A stretch of 64,000 bases of DNA. Origin: Piscicola geometra (Eukaryota > Annelida > Clitellata > Hirudinida > Piscicolidae). Shown here piece by piece: positions 36,459-49,678 of the stretch. The stretch is taken from assembly GCA_943735955.1 (NCBI GenBank), contig OX030964.1, positions 4,627,099 through 4,691,098 on the forward strand. Direction: 5' to 3'. The notes beneath the pieces were generated by a model. That model did not search any database and was not told where the DNA came from. It worked only from the letters and a program-made list of their open reading frames with translations. The position numbers and the translations under genes are program-made. Positions within the stretch are counted from its first letter, which is position 1; every line of letters begins with the position of its first letter.

Positions 36459-39400
36459 TCATGCGTTCATGAAGGGTTCTTGTTTGGCGACTTCATCCCT
36501 GTCGAGCACTTGGTATCTGTCTTCATCGCATGCCGAATAATCCATTCTGCCTGCATGCACTTGCTCTGCTTGCTGCAAGGGCAACATGGCGAGTTGTTGC
36601 TGGTGCTGGTAAAGAGGCATGTTGTTGTTGCAGTTGATGATGTTGCTCTTCATCTCTTTCTTGCTGAAACTTCAATGCAAAAAACTTGAATATTGAGTGA
36701 ATTTAAAGAAGTTAAATTGACAAATACCTTTTGAGACAAATGGCTCCCAAACACAAGATCAGCATGCAGACAACAACTCCAAAGCCACCAATGGAGACGA
36801 TTATCGTGGCTAAAAGTTGAAAAAAAAATTAGTTCAAGAAAAGGTAATATGCATAGTTTAAACAAACTTTGATATTTCTTGGTCAAACTTTCTTTCTTAT
36901 CAAAATGATTTTTTTCTTCAAACGAATTTTCTTCTGGAATGAACTCTGGGAAAAAAAGAGCAAATTATACAACTAAGTAAGTAGAATGACCACCTAATGG
37001 AGCCAACCTGCTTTTCCTTTAGAATGGTTGGAACAGCTTCCAATAACTCCACTCCACTTGCGGCTTTCGCATCTCAGATACCACTTTTCCTTGGTCGAGT
37101 AACAGCCGATCACTAAGTCGTCGTTGTTTCGCTTCATCCACATGTCTTCGTGAGGAATTATGTCCGAGCATCCGTTAGCTGAAATATTTTAGAGTTTTAG
37201 TCAACTAAATGACTAAAAGTTTATCACTTAATTAAATAAATTATAATCATTTGTCTCATGAAAAGGATATTACCTTCCACTCCGATGAGGATGCCTTGAG
37301 GACCTTGTCCTTGGGAGAAGTAAAGATTCAGACGATTCTCATTGGTCTCGAAGACTGCACTCATGGAGACGAGGTTCCTGCCATCGCTCCAGCTCTGCAC
37401 CTTGAAGGCTCTGCTGCAGACAGTGGCGTTCGAGAAGGAGTCATGCCCTCCAAATGCGTAGCCCAGTTCGTCTGAGCAGGCTGCCTTCAAGGTAGCATCT
37501 TTGTCGCCTTCGGGATGATCGAGTTTCTTCATACTCAACCTTATCTTCTGTCCCTTCAGCGTTTCGATCAACAATGGCCTGTTTTTGGTGAAACATTCTC
37601 TCTTGGGAAACGATTCTGACTTTTCTTCGTTAGTGGAACTAGGATTCAAATACACCGCCTGGTCGTTTGCCACTAGCCGGCAGCTTCCGTCATCCTTGAA
37701 CACTTTATGAAATCAAATTTAGTTGTATGAATTGGAAACTAGATTTTTCAAAAGTTGACATTTTCAATGCATTTTGGAAAAGACATTGAATAAAAATCAG
37801 TAAAATAAGTTCATAAATTTTGTTTAACATTAAAAAATATAAATTGCAAATTTAGAATGCACAAAGGCACGCAAATGTTGTTTTTTCACTTACTTTTGAT
37901 GCAAGAATAGTTTACTTCTAGATGTTGTTTCATTCCTAGTTTACAGAAATTGTCATGTTTGCTCTCCAAGTCTACGACTTTCATTTCGCAATGGGGCTTG
38001 AGCTTGCATTTTTCATTAATTGTCTCAAAAACGTCTTTAAAGCAGCCCAAATACTTTACATCGTTTTTCTGAGAAACGTTTTCTTCGAATTCAGCTTCAG
38101 AAATACATCTTTTAACAAATAAAAAAAGATAAAAATTCAAATATAATTCTATACTATTTAGGTAAATCAATTTAAACTTATTTATTTTTCATTTAAATAT
38201 TATTTATTAATTTCAAATATTTTATTCTCTAATGGTTTCAAAATCAAGGGTGGTCCACTCAAACAGGGACCTTATAATATCGATAAGTGAGCATTTTAGG
38301 TTAAGTGAGTTTTTTTGTTTATAAATACTCTCTATAGTCAATAAACCCGGTTAAAAAGTAACTATAAAAGTTTAATTAAAAAAATTATTCAAATTAAACA
38401 CACTCACTTCCCCACTCTCATCCTCCCATACTTGGCCACATTCACCACAACCACTTCGTTGTTCGAACAACTAGCCTTAAAAGTCTCAGAATTACAAAAT
38501 TCTTCGATTCGATCTAACAAAGGTAATTTATAGTCTTGGTCTAAAATCTTTTAATAAATTTATTTTCACAAATGAAGTCTGAGAGTTTTCTAAATAAATA
38601 ACGACCTACCACTCTTTCCAAGATGTATCAAAGTGATACACAAAACAAAAAACAAAAATAATATTTTTTTAAAAAACATTTGACAAGCGTGAATTAACAC
38701 TACAAATTTATTATAAAAATTAATGCAATTAGCTTTCGGAGTTCGTTTATATATACAAATCAAACACAAGGGGTCGTTTCAAAATGGAAAACAAGTTTGA
38801 AAATTTTTAAAAATGTCTTTAACAATTTTTTAGTGAGATATTAAAAACCAAAATCAATTTTAAGAGTAAAAAATAAAAGATTAAGAAAATTTTTTCCTAG
38901 GTTAAATTCCACTGTTGCTTGTAGATGTTTATTCGACGAAATTGGTGACTATTTTAGACCTTTATATATAAATTTTGTTAATTCAATTTTTTATATATTT
39001 TATAAATTTAATTTTTTAAAATATTTTGCGAATTAAATTTTTTATAGTATTTTTTAAATTTAATTTTTTAAAGTGTTTTGTAAATTTAATTTTTTAAAGT
39101 ATTTTGTAAATTTAATTTTTAAAGTATTTTGTAAATTTAATTTTTTAAAGTATTTTGTAAATTTAATTTTTTAAAGTATTTTTAAGTTATGTTTTTTAAA
39201 TTATTTTTTAAATTTAATTTTTGAAGTATTTAGTAAATTTAATTTTTTAAATAATATTTATATATTTAACTGAACATAATATTTGTAGATCACTCACTTG
39301 CCCACTCTCATCCTCCCATACTTGGCCGCATTCACCACAACCACTTCGTTGTTCGAGCAACTAGCCTTGAATGTCTCAGAGATACAAAACTCTTCTGTTC

Positions 39401-39581
39401 GATCTAACAGGAAAAAGTTATAATTTTATATTCATTAAACGCTTGAAAAAAAACATGTTTAAATCATTTGAAACGAATTCACAAGAGCTTTCCAATTATA
39501 AAACGGCTTACCACTCTTTCCATGTTGTATCGAAAAGAAACAAAAACCACAAAAAACATTTATTTTAAACATAAAATACAT
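36459..39581 (-). CDS. Array unit 4: SUEL lectin-CUB-sushi-like membrane receptor, intact
   Basis: Exons: B1 39581-39512, B2 39403-39298, A1 38679-38610, A2 38513-38408, E3 38108-37894, E4 37702-37274, E5 37178-37008, E6 36945-36868, E7 36809-36728, E8 36663-36459. Both start cassettes have open signal-peptide exons (A1 begins MFFKKILFLFFVLC, B1 begins MYFMFKINVFCG) and canonical donors and acceptors. E3 encodes EENVSQKNDVKYLGCF and ends in YSCIK. E4 holds the CUB-like domain, with CSDELGYAFGG and ETNENRLNLYFSQG. E5 begins with Asn where most units have Asp. The intron between B2 and the A promoter contains an AT minisatellite. It is a close relative of unit 10 through E3, A2 and the flanking introns. 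Confidence 0.88.
38984..39245. repeat. AT-rich minisatellite between cassettes of unit 4
   Basis: About ten copies of a 25-bp unit (TATTTTGTAAATTTAATTTT followed by TTAAAG). The same repeat with fewer copies lies at the same place in unit 9 (about 52605-52770) and at similar length in unit 10 (about 56040-56335). Confidence 0.88.
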
Positions 39582-40021
39582 TTGACTAGATTTAAACATC
39601 TTAAAAATTCTTTTCTGGAATTTAACCCTTTCTCTTATTCATCTTCGTGTATAAATACAATACCAGCAAAAGGGGTCGATTCAAATTTCAGAACTATTAA
39701 TGATAGTATTCAATTTTTGTTAAATAAATAAATTTAAAAAGATAAAAAATGAATTTATAATTGAATTTGAAGTCATCGATTAAAAATTTTAACCTTTTTA
39801 TGAAACTTTTGGTGTGACACATTCGATTACATTTTCAAATAAATCATTGTACTCGCACAATACCAAGTTTCTAAATTGTGTATCTTTAAATATTATTTTC
39901 TTTTTTGAAATGAAATAAAAGCTGCGTCTTATACATGGTGTTTTACGAAAAATACAACATCAATAGAGTACTAAAGCGGAAGCATTTGTAAGTGTTATCA
40001 ACTGCAACTCCAACGTATTCT

Positions 40022-41359
40022 TCATGCGTTCATGAAGGGTTCTTGTTTGGCGACCTCATCCCTGTCGAGCACTTGGTATCTGTCTTCATCGCATGCCGAA
40101 TAATCCATTCTGCCTGCATGCACTTGCTCTGCTTGCTGCAAGGGCAACATGGCGAGTTGTTGCTGGTGCTGGTAAAGAGGCATGTTGTTGTTGCAGTTGA
40201 TGATGTTGCTCTTCATCTCTTTCTTGCTGAAACTTCAATGCAAAAAACTTGAATATTGAGTGAATTTAAAGAAGTTAAATTGACAAATACCTTTTGAGAC
40301 AAATGGCTCCCAAACACAAGATCAACAAGCAGACAACAACTCCAAAGCCACCAATGCAGACGATTATCGTGGCTAAAAGTTGAAAAAAAAATTAGTTTAA
40401 GAAAAGGTAATATGCATAGTTTAAACAAACTTCGATATTTCTTGGTCAAACTTTCTTCCTTATCAAAATGATTTTTTTCTTCAAACGAATTTTCTTCTGG
40501 AATGAACTCTGGGGAAAAAAGAGCAAATTATACAACTAAGTAAATATAATGACCACCTAATGGAGCCAACCTGCTTTTCCTTTAGAATGGTTGGAACAGC
40601 TTCCAATAACTCCACTCCACTGGCGGCTTTCGCATCTCAGATACCACTTTTCCTTGGTCGAGTAACAGCCGATCACTAAGTCGTCGTTGTTTCGCTTCAT
40701 CCACATGTCTTCGTGAGGAATTATGTCCGAGCATCCGTAAAAGTTATAAGTATAGTTCGTTTTAATTATGTAATTTAAAAAAAATATAGTTTGTTTTATT
40801 TATTTAAAATTGTAACAAAAAATTATATAAAAAATCCGTTTTTTATATAAAAAGTCTGTTTTATTTATACTAAAATATTAACAAAGAGACATTTTCTCCA
40901 AGTGGTTTTTTTTCCGGGAGGCTTTTTGTAGAAGGTATTTTATCCGAAGGCTTTTTCTCCGAGAGGCTTTTTATCCTACATCCTGTTCCTTTGACGCATT
41001 TGGAGAAGATTTTGTACAAAATAGATTTTGAGTATTTTTTTTCCCATTTTGAAAAATAATATCTTACAACCACTCACTTTCCCACTCTCATCCTCCCATA
41101 CTTGGCCGCATTCACCACAACCACTTCGTTGTTCGAACAACTAGCCTTGAATGTCTCAGAGATACAAAATTCTTCTGTTCGATCTACAAAAGCAGTTTAT
41201 AGTTTTCAATATAATATATATTTTTAAGAAAAAATGTTCCATTATTTGAATCGAATTCATGAGTACTTAACAACGAAAAAACGACTAACCACTCTTTCCA
41301 TGTTGTATAAAAAGAAAAAACAAACCACAAAAAACATTTATTTTAAATATAAAATACAT
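40022..41359 (-). pseudogene. Array unit 5: internally deleted receptor relic
   Basis: Retains E8 40226-40022, E7 40372-40291, E6 40508-40431, most of E5 (40738-40571), then B2 41183-41078 and B1 41359-41290 with a B promoter. E5 loses its acceptor: homology stops after ACGGA at 40738. E4, E3 and the whole A cassette are missing. The gap is filled by about 240 bp of unrelated AT-rich sequence with an internal repeat (GGCTTTTT with CCGAGAGG or CCGGGAGG), and homology resumes near 40980. B2 ends in phase 2 while E5 needs phase 1, so a direct join would also be out of frame. The lectin, CUB and sushi-like structure cannot be made. Confidence 0.85.
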
Positions 41360-41800
41360 TTGACTAGATTTGAAGCTTCAAACAATTCTTTTTTTAAAAT
41401 TAATGTCTTCACTTATTCATCTACGTGTATAAATACAATACCAGCAAAAGGGGTCGATTCAAATTTCAGAACTATTAATGATATTTTCAATTTTTGTTAA
41501 ATGAAAAAAAAAGATAAAAACTGAATTCATAATTGAATTTTAAGAGTCATCGATTGAAAATTTTACATTTCTATAAAATTCATAATTTGGTGTGTGACAC
41601 ATTTGATTACATTTTCAAATAAATCATTGTATTCGCTAAATACACAGTTTCTAAATTGTGTATCTCTGAATAGTATTTTCTTTTTGACAATTGAATACAA
41701 GCTACGTCTTATACATGCTGTATTGCAAAAAATACAACATCAATAGAGTACTAAAGCAGAAGCATTTGTATTTTAGTCAACTTCAACTCCAATGCATCCT

Positions 41801-44636
41801 TCATGCGTTCATGAAGGGTTCTTGTTTGGCGACCTCATCCCTGTCGAGCACTTGGTATCTGTCTTCATCGCATGCCGAATAATCCATTCTGCCTGCATGC
41901 ACTTGCTCTGCTTGCTGCAAGGGCAACATGGCGAGTTGTTGCTGGTGCTGGTAAAGAGGCATGTTGTTGTTGCAGTTGATGATGTTGCTCTTCATCTCTT
42001 TCTTGCTGAAACTTCAATGCAAAAAATTCGAATATTGAGTGAATTTAAAGATGTTAAATTGACAAATACCTTTTGAGACAAATGGCTCCCAAACACAAGA
42101 TCAGCATGCAGACAACAACTCCAAAGCCGCCAATGCAGACGATTATCGTGGCTGAAAGTTTAAAAAAAAGAATGTAGTATAAGAAAAGGTAATATGCATA
42201 GTTTAAACAAACTTTGATATTTCTTGGTCATACTTTTTTCCTTATCAAAAGGAATATTTTCTTCAAAAGAATTTTCTTCGGGAATGAACTCTGGGAAAAA
42301 TGACCAAATTATACAATTTAGTAAGAATAATGACCACCTAATGGAGCCAACCTGCTTTTTTTTTAGAATGGTTGGAACAGCTTCCAATAACTCCACTCCA
42401 CTTGCGGTTTTCGCATCTCAGATACCACTTTTCCCTGGTCGAGTAACAGCCGATCACTAAGTCGTCGTTGTTTCGCTTCATCCACATGTCTTCGTGAGGA
42501 ATTATGTCCGAGCATCCGTCAGCTGAAATTAGTTAAAGTTTTAATCAACCTTAAATGTTAATAAAGATATTAAATATTCACTTTATTAATTAAAAAATAG
42601 ATATTTGCATTAAAAAGGGATATTACCTTCTACTCCGATGAGGATGCCTTGAGAACCTTGTCCTTGGGAGAAGTAAAGATTCAGACGATTCTCATTGGTC
42701 TCGAAGACTGCACTCATGGAGACGAGGTTCCTGCCATCACTCCAGCTCTGCACCTTGAAGGCTCTGCTGCAGACAGTGGCGTTCGAGAAGGAGTCATGTC
42801 CTCCAATTGCGTAGCCCAGTTCGTCTGAGCAGGCTGCCTTCAAGGGAGCATCTTTGTCGTCTTCGGGATGATCGAGTCTCTTCATACTCAACCTTATCTT
42901 CTGTCCCTTCAGCGTTTCGATCAACAATGGCCTGTTTTTGGTGAAGCAGTCTCTCTTGGGAAACGATTCTGACTTCCCTTCGTTAGTGGAACCAGGATTC
43001 AAATAAACCGCCTTGTCGTTTGCCACTAGCCTGCAGCTTCCGTCATCCTTGAACACTTTTACAAATCAAATTTTATCTTTTTAACTTCAAACATAGTTTT
43101 TTCAAAGTTAATAATTTTGTATGCATGATGGAAAAACTTCACACCGAATCAAAAATCGGTTAGATTAATGTTCATATTTCACTTACTTTTGATGCAAGAG
43201 TAGTCAACTTCAAGATGTTTGTTTAGTCCTAGTTTACAGAAGTTGTCATGTTTGCTCTCCAAATCTACGACTTTCATTTCGCATTGAGGCTTGAGTTTGC
43301 ATTTTTCATTAATTGTTCCGAAAACGTCTTTAAAGCAGCCTAAATACTTCAAATCGTTTTTCTGAGAAGCGTTTTCTTCCATTTCAGCTTCAGAAATGCA
43401 TCTATAAAAATAATAAAAATGATAAAATCTCCAATTTAATACTTTATTATTCATAATAATGTATTAAAACTTTTTTTACTATTTATATTATTCTTATTTA
43501 TTTTTATTTTTTACATTTTATCAATTAAGGGGCAATAGTGCCAAAATCAAACTTGTTCAACTGAAACTGGGACCGTATAATATCGATAGGTGAGCATTTT
43601 AAGTTAAGTGGATAGTTTTTGTTCATGAATATTCTCTCAAAAGTCAATAAAACCGGTTGAACATGAACTTAAAAATAAATAAATAAAATTAATAAATTTT
43701 AACACACTCACTTTCCCACTCTCATCCTCCCATACTTGGCCACATTCACCACAATCACTTCGCTGTTCGAACAACTAGCCTTAAAAGTCTCAAAATTACA
43801 AAATTCTTCGATTCGATCTAACAAAGACAATTATAGTTTTTTGTCTAAAGTCTATCACATTATTTCATTTTTAATAAAAATCTGAGAGTTTATAGAGTTA
43901 AACGATTACCTACCTCTACTTCCAAGATTTATTGCAGTGATACACAAAACACACACAAAAATTAATTCTATTTTTGAAAACATTTGACAAACGTGAATGA
44001 TCAAACTAAATTTTTCTGAAAATGAATACAATTAGCTTTAGGATTCCGTGGATATATACAAATCAAACACAAGGGGTCGTTTCAAAATTAAAAAATTAAG
44101 AAAAACCTAAAAGATGTCTTTCAAAATTTCTGAGTAAAATATTGTGAACCAAAATGTATTCTCATCAACTTGAAATATAAAAAAACAAGAATTTTGTTTT
44201 ATAAGTTTGATTTTTCAAATGTTTTTTAGACGTTTCTACGACGCAATTGGTGAAGATTAGATATCAAGAAAGATATTAAGTATTTGGTGAGTGCAATTGG
44301 TTTTAAATAATGATTAATAAAGTAGCTGAAGATGATATCTGTACACCACTCACTTTCCCACTCTCATCCTCCCATACTTGGCCGCATTCACCACAACCAC
44401 TTCGTTGTTCGAGCAACTAGCCTTGAATGTCTCAGAGATACAAAACTCTTCTGTCCGGTCTGACAGAAACCATTTATAGTTTTTAATTCATAAGACGCTT
44501 CAGAGAAAAATACAATTATTCTTTGAAACGAAATCATGAAAGCTTTCCAATTTAAAAACGACTTACCACTCTTTCCAAGTTGTATAAAAAAAAAACACAA
44601 ACCACAAAAAACATTTATTTCAAGCATAAAATACAT
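41801..44636 (-). CDS. Array unit 6: SUEL lectin-CUB-sushi-like membrane receptor, intact
   Basis: Exons: B1 44636-44567, B2 44459-44354, A1 43983-43914, A2 43817-43712, E3 43401-43187, E4 43055-42627, E5 42522-42352, E6 42290-42213, E7 42151-42070, E8 42005-41801. All phases fit the 451-residue model. B1 encodes MYFMLEINVFCG followed by a hydrophobic run and QLGKS. B2 starts with Arg-Thr from a changed acceptor context (CAG instead of TAG). E3 reads EENASQKNDLKYLGCF with all lectin cysteines. E4 has AIGG where most units have AFGG. The A1 donor follows LGSR instead of LGKS. Together with relic unit 5 it forms the block that is duplicated at +5,042 bp. Confidence 0.88.
43527..43660. repeat. 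Conserved intronic block of the array (unit 6 copy)
   Basis: A block of about 130 bp in the A2-E3 intron, marked on the plus strand by CACTGAAACAGGGACC and, at its far end, by AATAAACCCGGTT. Copies: units 2 (31561-31690), 3 (34793-34922), 4 (38229-38350), 8 (48569-48702), 10 (55304-55433) and 11 (60330-60437). Units 1 and 9 have a diverged version. In several copies GGTCC and GGACC flank CTGAAACAG and could form a small hairpin. Confidence 0.6.
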
Positions 44637-45063
44637 TTGACTAGATTTAAACATCTAAACGATTCTTTTCTAAAATTTAACCCTTTCTCTTATTCATCTT
44701 CGTGTATAAATACAATACCAGCAAAAGGGGTCGATTCAAATTTCAGAACTATTAATGATATTATTCAAATTTTGTTAAATAAATAAATTTAAAAAGATAA
44801 AAAATGAATTTATAATTGAATTTGAAGTCATCGATTAAAAATTTTGACCTTTTTATGAAACTTTTGGTGTGACACATTCGATTACATCTTCAAATAAATC
44901 ATTTTTTTCGCACAATACCAAGTTTCTAAATTGTGTATCTTTAAATATTATTTTCTTTTTGGAAATGAAATAAAAGCTGCGTCTTATACTTGGTGTTTTA
45001 CGAAAAATACAACATCAATAGAGTACTAAAGCGGAAATATTTCCATTTTAGTCAACTTCAACT

Positions 45064-46401
45064 TCATGCGTTCATGAAGGGTTCTTGTTTGGCGACCTCA
45101 TCCCTGTCGAGCACTTGGTATCTGTCTTCATCGCATGCCGAATAATCCATTCTGCCTGCATGCACTTGCTCTGCTTGCTGCAAGGGCAACATGGCGAGTT
45201 GTTGCTGGTGCTGGTAAAGAGGCATGTTGTTGTTGCAGTTGATGATGTTGCTCTTCATCTCTTTCTTGCTGAAACTTCAATGCAAAAAACTTGAATATTG
45301 AGTGAATTTAAAGAAGTTAAATTGACAAATACCTTTTGAGACAAATGGCTCCCAAACACAAGATCAACAAGCAGACAACAACTCCAAAGCCACCAATGCA
45401 GACGATTATCGTGGCTAAAAGTTGAAAAAAAAATTAGTTTAAGAAAAGGTAATATGCATAGTTTAAACAAACTTCGATATTTCTTGGTCAAACTTTCTTC
45501 CTTATCAAAATGATTTTTTTCTTCAAACGAATTTTCTTCTGGAATGAACTCTGGGGAAAAAAGAGCAAATTATACAACTAAGTAAATATAATGACCACCT
45601 AATGGAGCCAACCTGCTTTTCCTTTAGAATGGTTGGAACAGCTTCCAATAACTCCACTCCACTGGCGGCTTTCGCATCTCAGATACCACTTTTCCTTGGT
45701 CGAGTAACAGCCGATCACTAAGTCGTCGTTGTTTCGCTTCATCCACATGTCTTCGTGAGGAATTATGTCCGAGCATCCGTAAAAGTTATAAGTATAGTTC
45801 GTTTTAATTATGTAATTTAAAAAAAATATAGTTTGTTTTATTTATTTAAAATTGTAACAAAAAATTATATAAAAAATCCGTTTTTTATATAAAAAGTCTG
45901 TTTTATTTATACTAAAATATTAACAAAGAGACATTTTCTCCAAGTGGTTTTTTTTCCGGGAGGCTTTTTGTAGAAGGTATTTTATCCGAAGGCTTTTTCT
46001 CCGAGAGGCTTTTTATCCTACATCCTGTTCCTTTGACGCATTTGGAGAAGATTTTGTACAAAATAGATTTTGAGTATTTTTTTTCCCATTTTGAAAAATA
46101 ATATCTTACAACCACTCACTTTCCCACTCTCATCCTCCCATACTTGGCCGCATTCACCACAACCACTTCGTTGTTCGAACAACTAGCCTTGAATGTCTCA
46201 GAGATACAAAATTCTTCTGTTCGATCTACAAAAGCAGTTTATAGTTTTCAATATAATATATATTTTTAAGAAAAAATGTTCCATTATTTGAATCGAATTC
46301 ATGAGTACTTAACAACGAAAAAACGACTAACCACTCTTTCCATGTTGTATAAAAAGAAAAAACAAACCACAAAAAACATTTATTTTAAATATAAAATACA
46401 T
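45064..46401 (-). pseudogene. Array unit 7: internally deleted relic, duplicate of unit 5
   Basis: E8 45268-45064, E7 45414-45333, E6 45550-45473, E5 remnant 45780-45613, B2 46225-46120, B1 46401-46332. It carries the same deletion junction and filler sequence as unit 5, so the deletion predates the 5,042-bp duplication. Confidence 0.85.
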
Positions 46402-46842
46402 TTGACTAGATTTGAAGCTTCAAACAATTCTTTTTTTAAAATTAATGTCTTCACTTATTCATCTACGTGTATAAATACAATACCAGCAAAAGGGGTCGAT
46501 TCAAATTTCAGAACTATTAATGATATTTTCAATTTTTGTTAAATGAAAAAAAAAGATAAAAACTGAATTCATAATTGAATTTTAAGAGTCATCGATTGAA
46601 AATTTTACATTTCTATAAAATTCATAATTTGGTGTGTGACACATTTGATTACATTTTCAAATAAATCATTGTATTCGCTAAATACACAGTTTCTAAATTG
46701 TGTATCTCTGAATAGTATTTTCTTTTTGACAATTGAATACAAGCTACGTCTTATACATGCTGTATTGCAAAAAATACAACATCAATAGAGTACTAAAGCA
46801 GAAGCATTTGTATTTTAGTCAACTTCAACTCCAATGCATCCT

Positions 46843-49678
46843 TCATGCGTTCATGAAGGGTTCTTGTTTGGCGACCTCATCCCTGTCGAGCACTTGGTAT
46901 CTGTCTTCATCGCATGCCGAATAATCCATTCTGCCTGCATGCACTTGCTCTGCTTGCTGCAAGGGCAACATGGCGAGTTGTTGCTGGTGCTGGTAAAGAG
47001 GCATGTTGTTGTTGCAGTTGATGATGTTGCTCTTCATCTCTTTCTTGCTGAAACTTCAATGCAAAAAATTCGAATATTGAGTGAATTTAAAGATGTTAAA
47101 TTGACAAATACCTTTTGAGACAAATGGCTCCCAAACACAAGATCAGCATGCAGACAACAACTCCAAAGCCGCCAATGCAGACGATTATCGTGGCTGAAAG
47201 TTTAAAAAAAAGAATGTAGTATAAGAAAAGGTAATATGCATAGTTTAAACAAACTTTGATATTTCTTGGTCATACTTTTTTCCTTATCAAAAGGAATATT
47301 TTCTTCAAAAGAATTTTCTTCGGGAATGAACTCTGGGAAAAATGACCAAATTATACAATTTAGTAAGAATAATGACCACCTAATGGAGCCAACCTGCTTT
47401 TTTTTTAGAATGGTTGGAACAGCTTCCAATAACTCCACTCCACTTGCGGTTTTCGCATCTCAGATACCACTTTTCCCTGGTCGAGTAACAGCCGATCACT
47501 AAGTCGTCGTTGTTTCGCTTCATCCACATGTCTTCGTGAGGAATTATGTCCGAGCATCCGTCAGCTGAAATTAGTTAAAGTTTTAATCAACCTTAAATGT
47601 TAATAAAGATATTAAATATTCACTTTATTAATTAAAAAATAGATATTTGCATTAAAAAGGGATATTACCTTCTACTCCGATGAGGATGCCTTGAGAACCT
47701 TGTCCTTGGGAGAAGTAAAGATTCAGACGATTCTCATTGGTCTCGAAGACTGCACTCATGGAGACGAGGTTCCTGCCATCACTCCAGCTCTGCACCTTGA
47801 AGGCTCTGCTGCAGACAGTGGCGTTCGAGAAGGAGTCATGTCCTCCAATTGCGTAGCCCAGTTCGTCTGAGCAGGCTGCCTTCAAGGGAGCATCTTTGTC
47901 GTCTTCGGGATGATCGAGTCTCTTCATACTCAACCTTATCTTCTGTCCCTTCAGCGTTTCGATCAACAATGGCCTGTTTTTGGTGAAGCAGTCTCTCTTG
48001 GGAAACGATTCTGACTTCCCTTCGTTAGTGGAACCAGGATTCAAATAAACCGCCTTGTCGTTTGCCACTAGCCTGCAGCTTCCGTCATCCTTGAACACTT
48101 TTACAAATCAAATTTTATCTTTTTAACTTCAAACATAGTTTTTTCAAAGTTAATAATTTTGTATGCATGATGGAAAAACTTCACACCGAATCAAAAATCG
48201 GTTAGATTAATGTTCATATTTCACTTACTTTTGATGCAAGAGTAGTCAACTTCAAGATGTTTGTTTAGTCCTAGTTTACAGAAGTTGTCATGTTTGCTCT
48301 CCAAATCTACGACTTTCATTTCGCATTGAGGCTTGAGTTTGCATTTTTCATTAATTGTTCCGAAAACGTCTTTAAAGCAGCCTAAATACTTCAAATCGTT
48401 TTTCTGAGAAGCGTTTTCTTCCATTTCAGCTTCAGAAATGCATCTATAAAAATAATAAAAATGATAAAATCTCCAATTTAATACTTTATTATTCATAATA
48501 ATGTATTAAAACTTTTTTTACTATTTATATTATTCTTATTTATTTTTATTTTTTACATTTTATCAATTAAGGGGCAATAGTGCCAAAATCAAACTTGTTC
48601 AACTGAAACTGGGACCGTATAATATCGATAGGTGAGCATTTTAAGTTAAGTGGATAGTTTTTGTTCATGAATATTCTCTCAAAAGTCAATAAAACCGGTT
48701 GAACATGAACTTAAAAATAAATAAATAAAATTAATAAATTTTAACACACTCACTTTCCCACTCTCATCCTCCCATACTTGGCCACATTCACCACAATCAC
48801 TTCGCTGTTCGAACAACTAGCCTTAAAAGTCTCAAAATTACAAAATTCTTCGATTCGATCTAACAAAGACAATTATAGTTTTTTGTCTAAAGTCTATCAC
48901 ATTATTTCATTTTTAATAAAAATCTGAGAGTTTATAGAGTTAAACGATTACCTACCTCTACTTCCAAGATTTATTGCAGTGATACACAAAACACACACAA
49001 AAATTAATTCTATTTTTGAAAACATTTGACAAACGTGAATGATCAAACTAAATTTTTCTGAAAATGAATACAATTAGCTTTAGGATTCCGTGGATATATA
49101 CAAATCAAACACAAGGGGTCGTTTCAAAATTAAAAAATTAAGAAAAACCTAAAAGATGTCTTTCAAAATTTCTGAGTAAAATATTGTGAACCAAAATGTA
49201 TTCTCATCAACTTGAAATATAAAAAAACAAGAATTTTGTTTTATAAGTTTGATTTTTCAAATGTTTTTTAGACGTTTCTACGACGCAATTGGTGAAGATT
49301 AGATATCAAGAAAGATATTAAGTATTTGGTGAGTGCAATTGGTTTTAAATAATGATTAATAAAGTAGCTGAAGATGATATCTGTACACCACTCACTTTCC
49401 CACTCTCATCCTCCCATACTTGGCCGCATTCACCACAACCACTTCGTTGTTCGAGCAACTAGCCTTGAATGTCTCAGAGATACAAAACTCTTCTGTCCGG
49501 TCTGACAGAAACCATTTATAGTTTTTAATTCATAAGACGCTTCAGAGAAAAATACAATTATTCTTTGAAACGAAATCATGAAAGCTTTCCAATTTAAAAA
49601 CGACTTACCACTCTTTCCAAGTTGTATAAAAAAAAAACACAAACCACAAAAAACATTTATTTCAAGCATAAAATACAT
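46843..49678 (-). CDS. Array unit 8: receptor, intact, duplicate of unit 6
   Basis: Exons: B1 49678-49609, B2 49501-49396, A1 49025-48956, A2 48859-48754, E3 48443-48229, E4 48097-47669, E5 47564-47394, E6 47332-47255, E7 47193-47112, E8 47047-46843. The product is predicted to be identical to that of unit 6, since no difference was found in the parts compared. If the duplication is real, this doubles the dose of one receptor. Confidence 0.87.

Larger units (their letters stand above)
40020..45061. repeat. 5,042-bp tandem duplication, copy 1
   Basis: Contains relic unit 5 and intact unit 6. Every feature recurs exactly 5,042 bp further on, and all compared stretches, including introns and A runs, are identical. 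Copy 2 is 45062-50103. Identity continues into unit 9 until 50297. Confidence 0.93.

Noticed and set aside
37251..37475. Plus-strand ORF opposite the CUB exon (also 57894-58118)
   Set aside because: Shadow of E4; open only because E4 is conserved, and it runs into intron at its start.
40870..41073. Minus-strand ORF with repeated SEKKPS and PEKKPL motifs in relic units 5 and 7
   Set aside because: It spans filler DNA and intron, has no recognisable domain, and its repetition comes from a short DNA repeat. It is kept only as part of the relic description.
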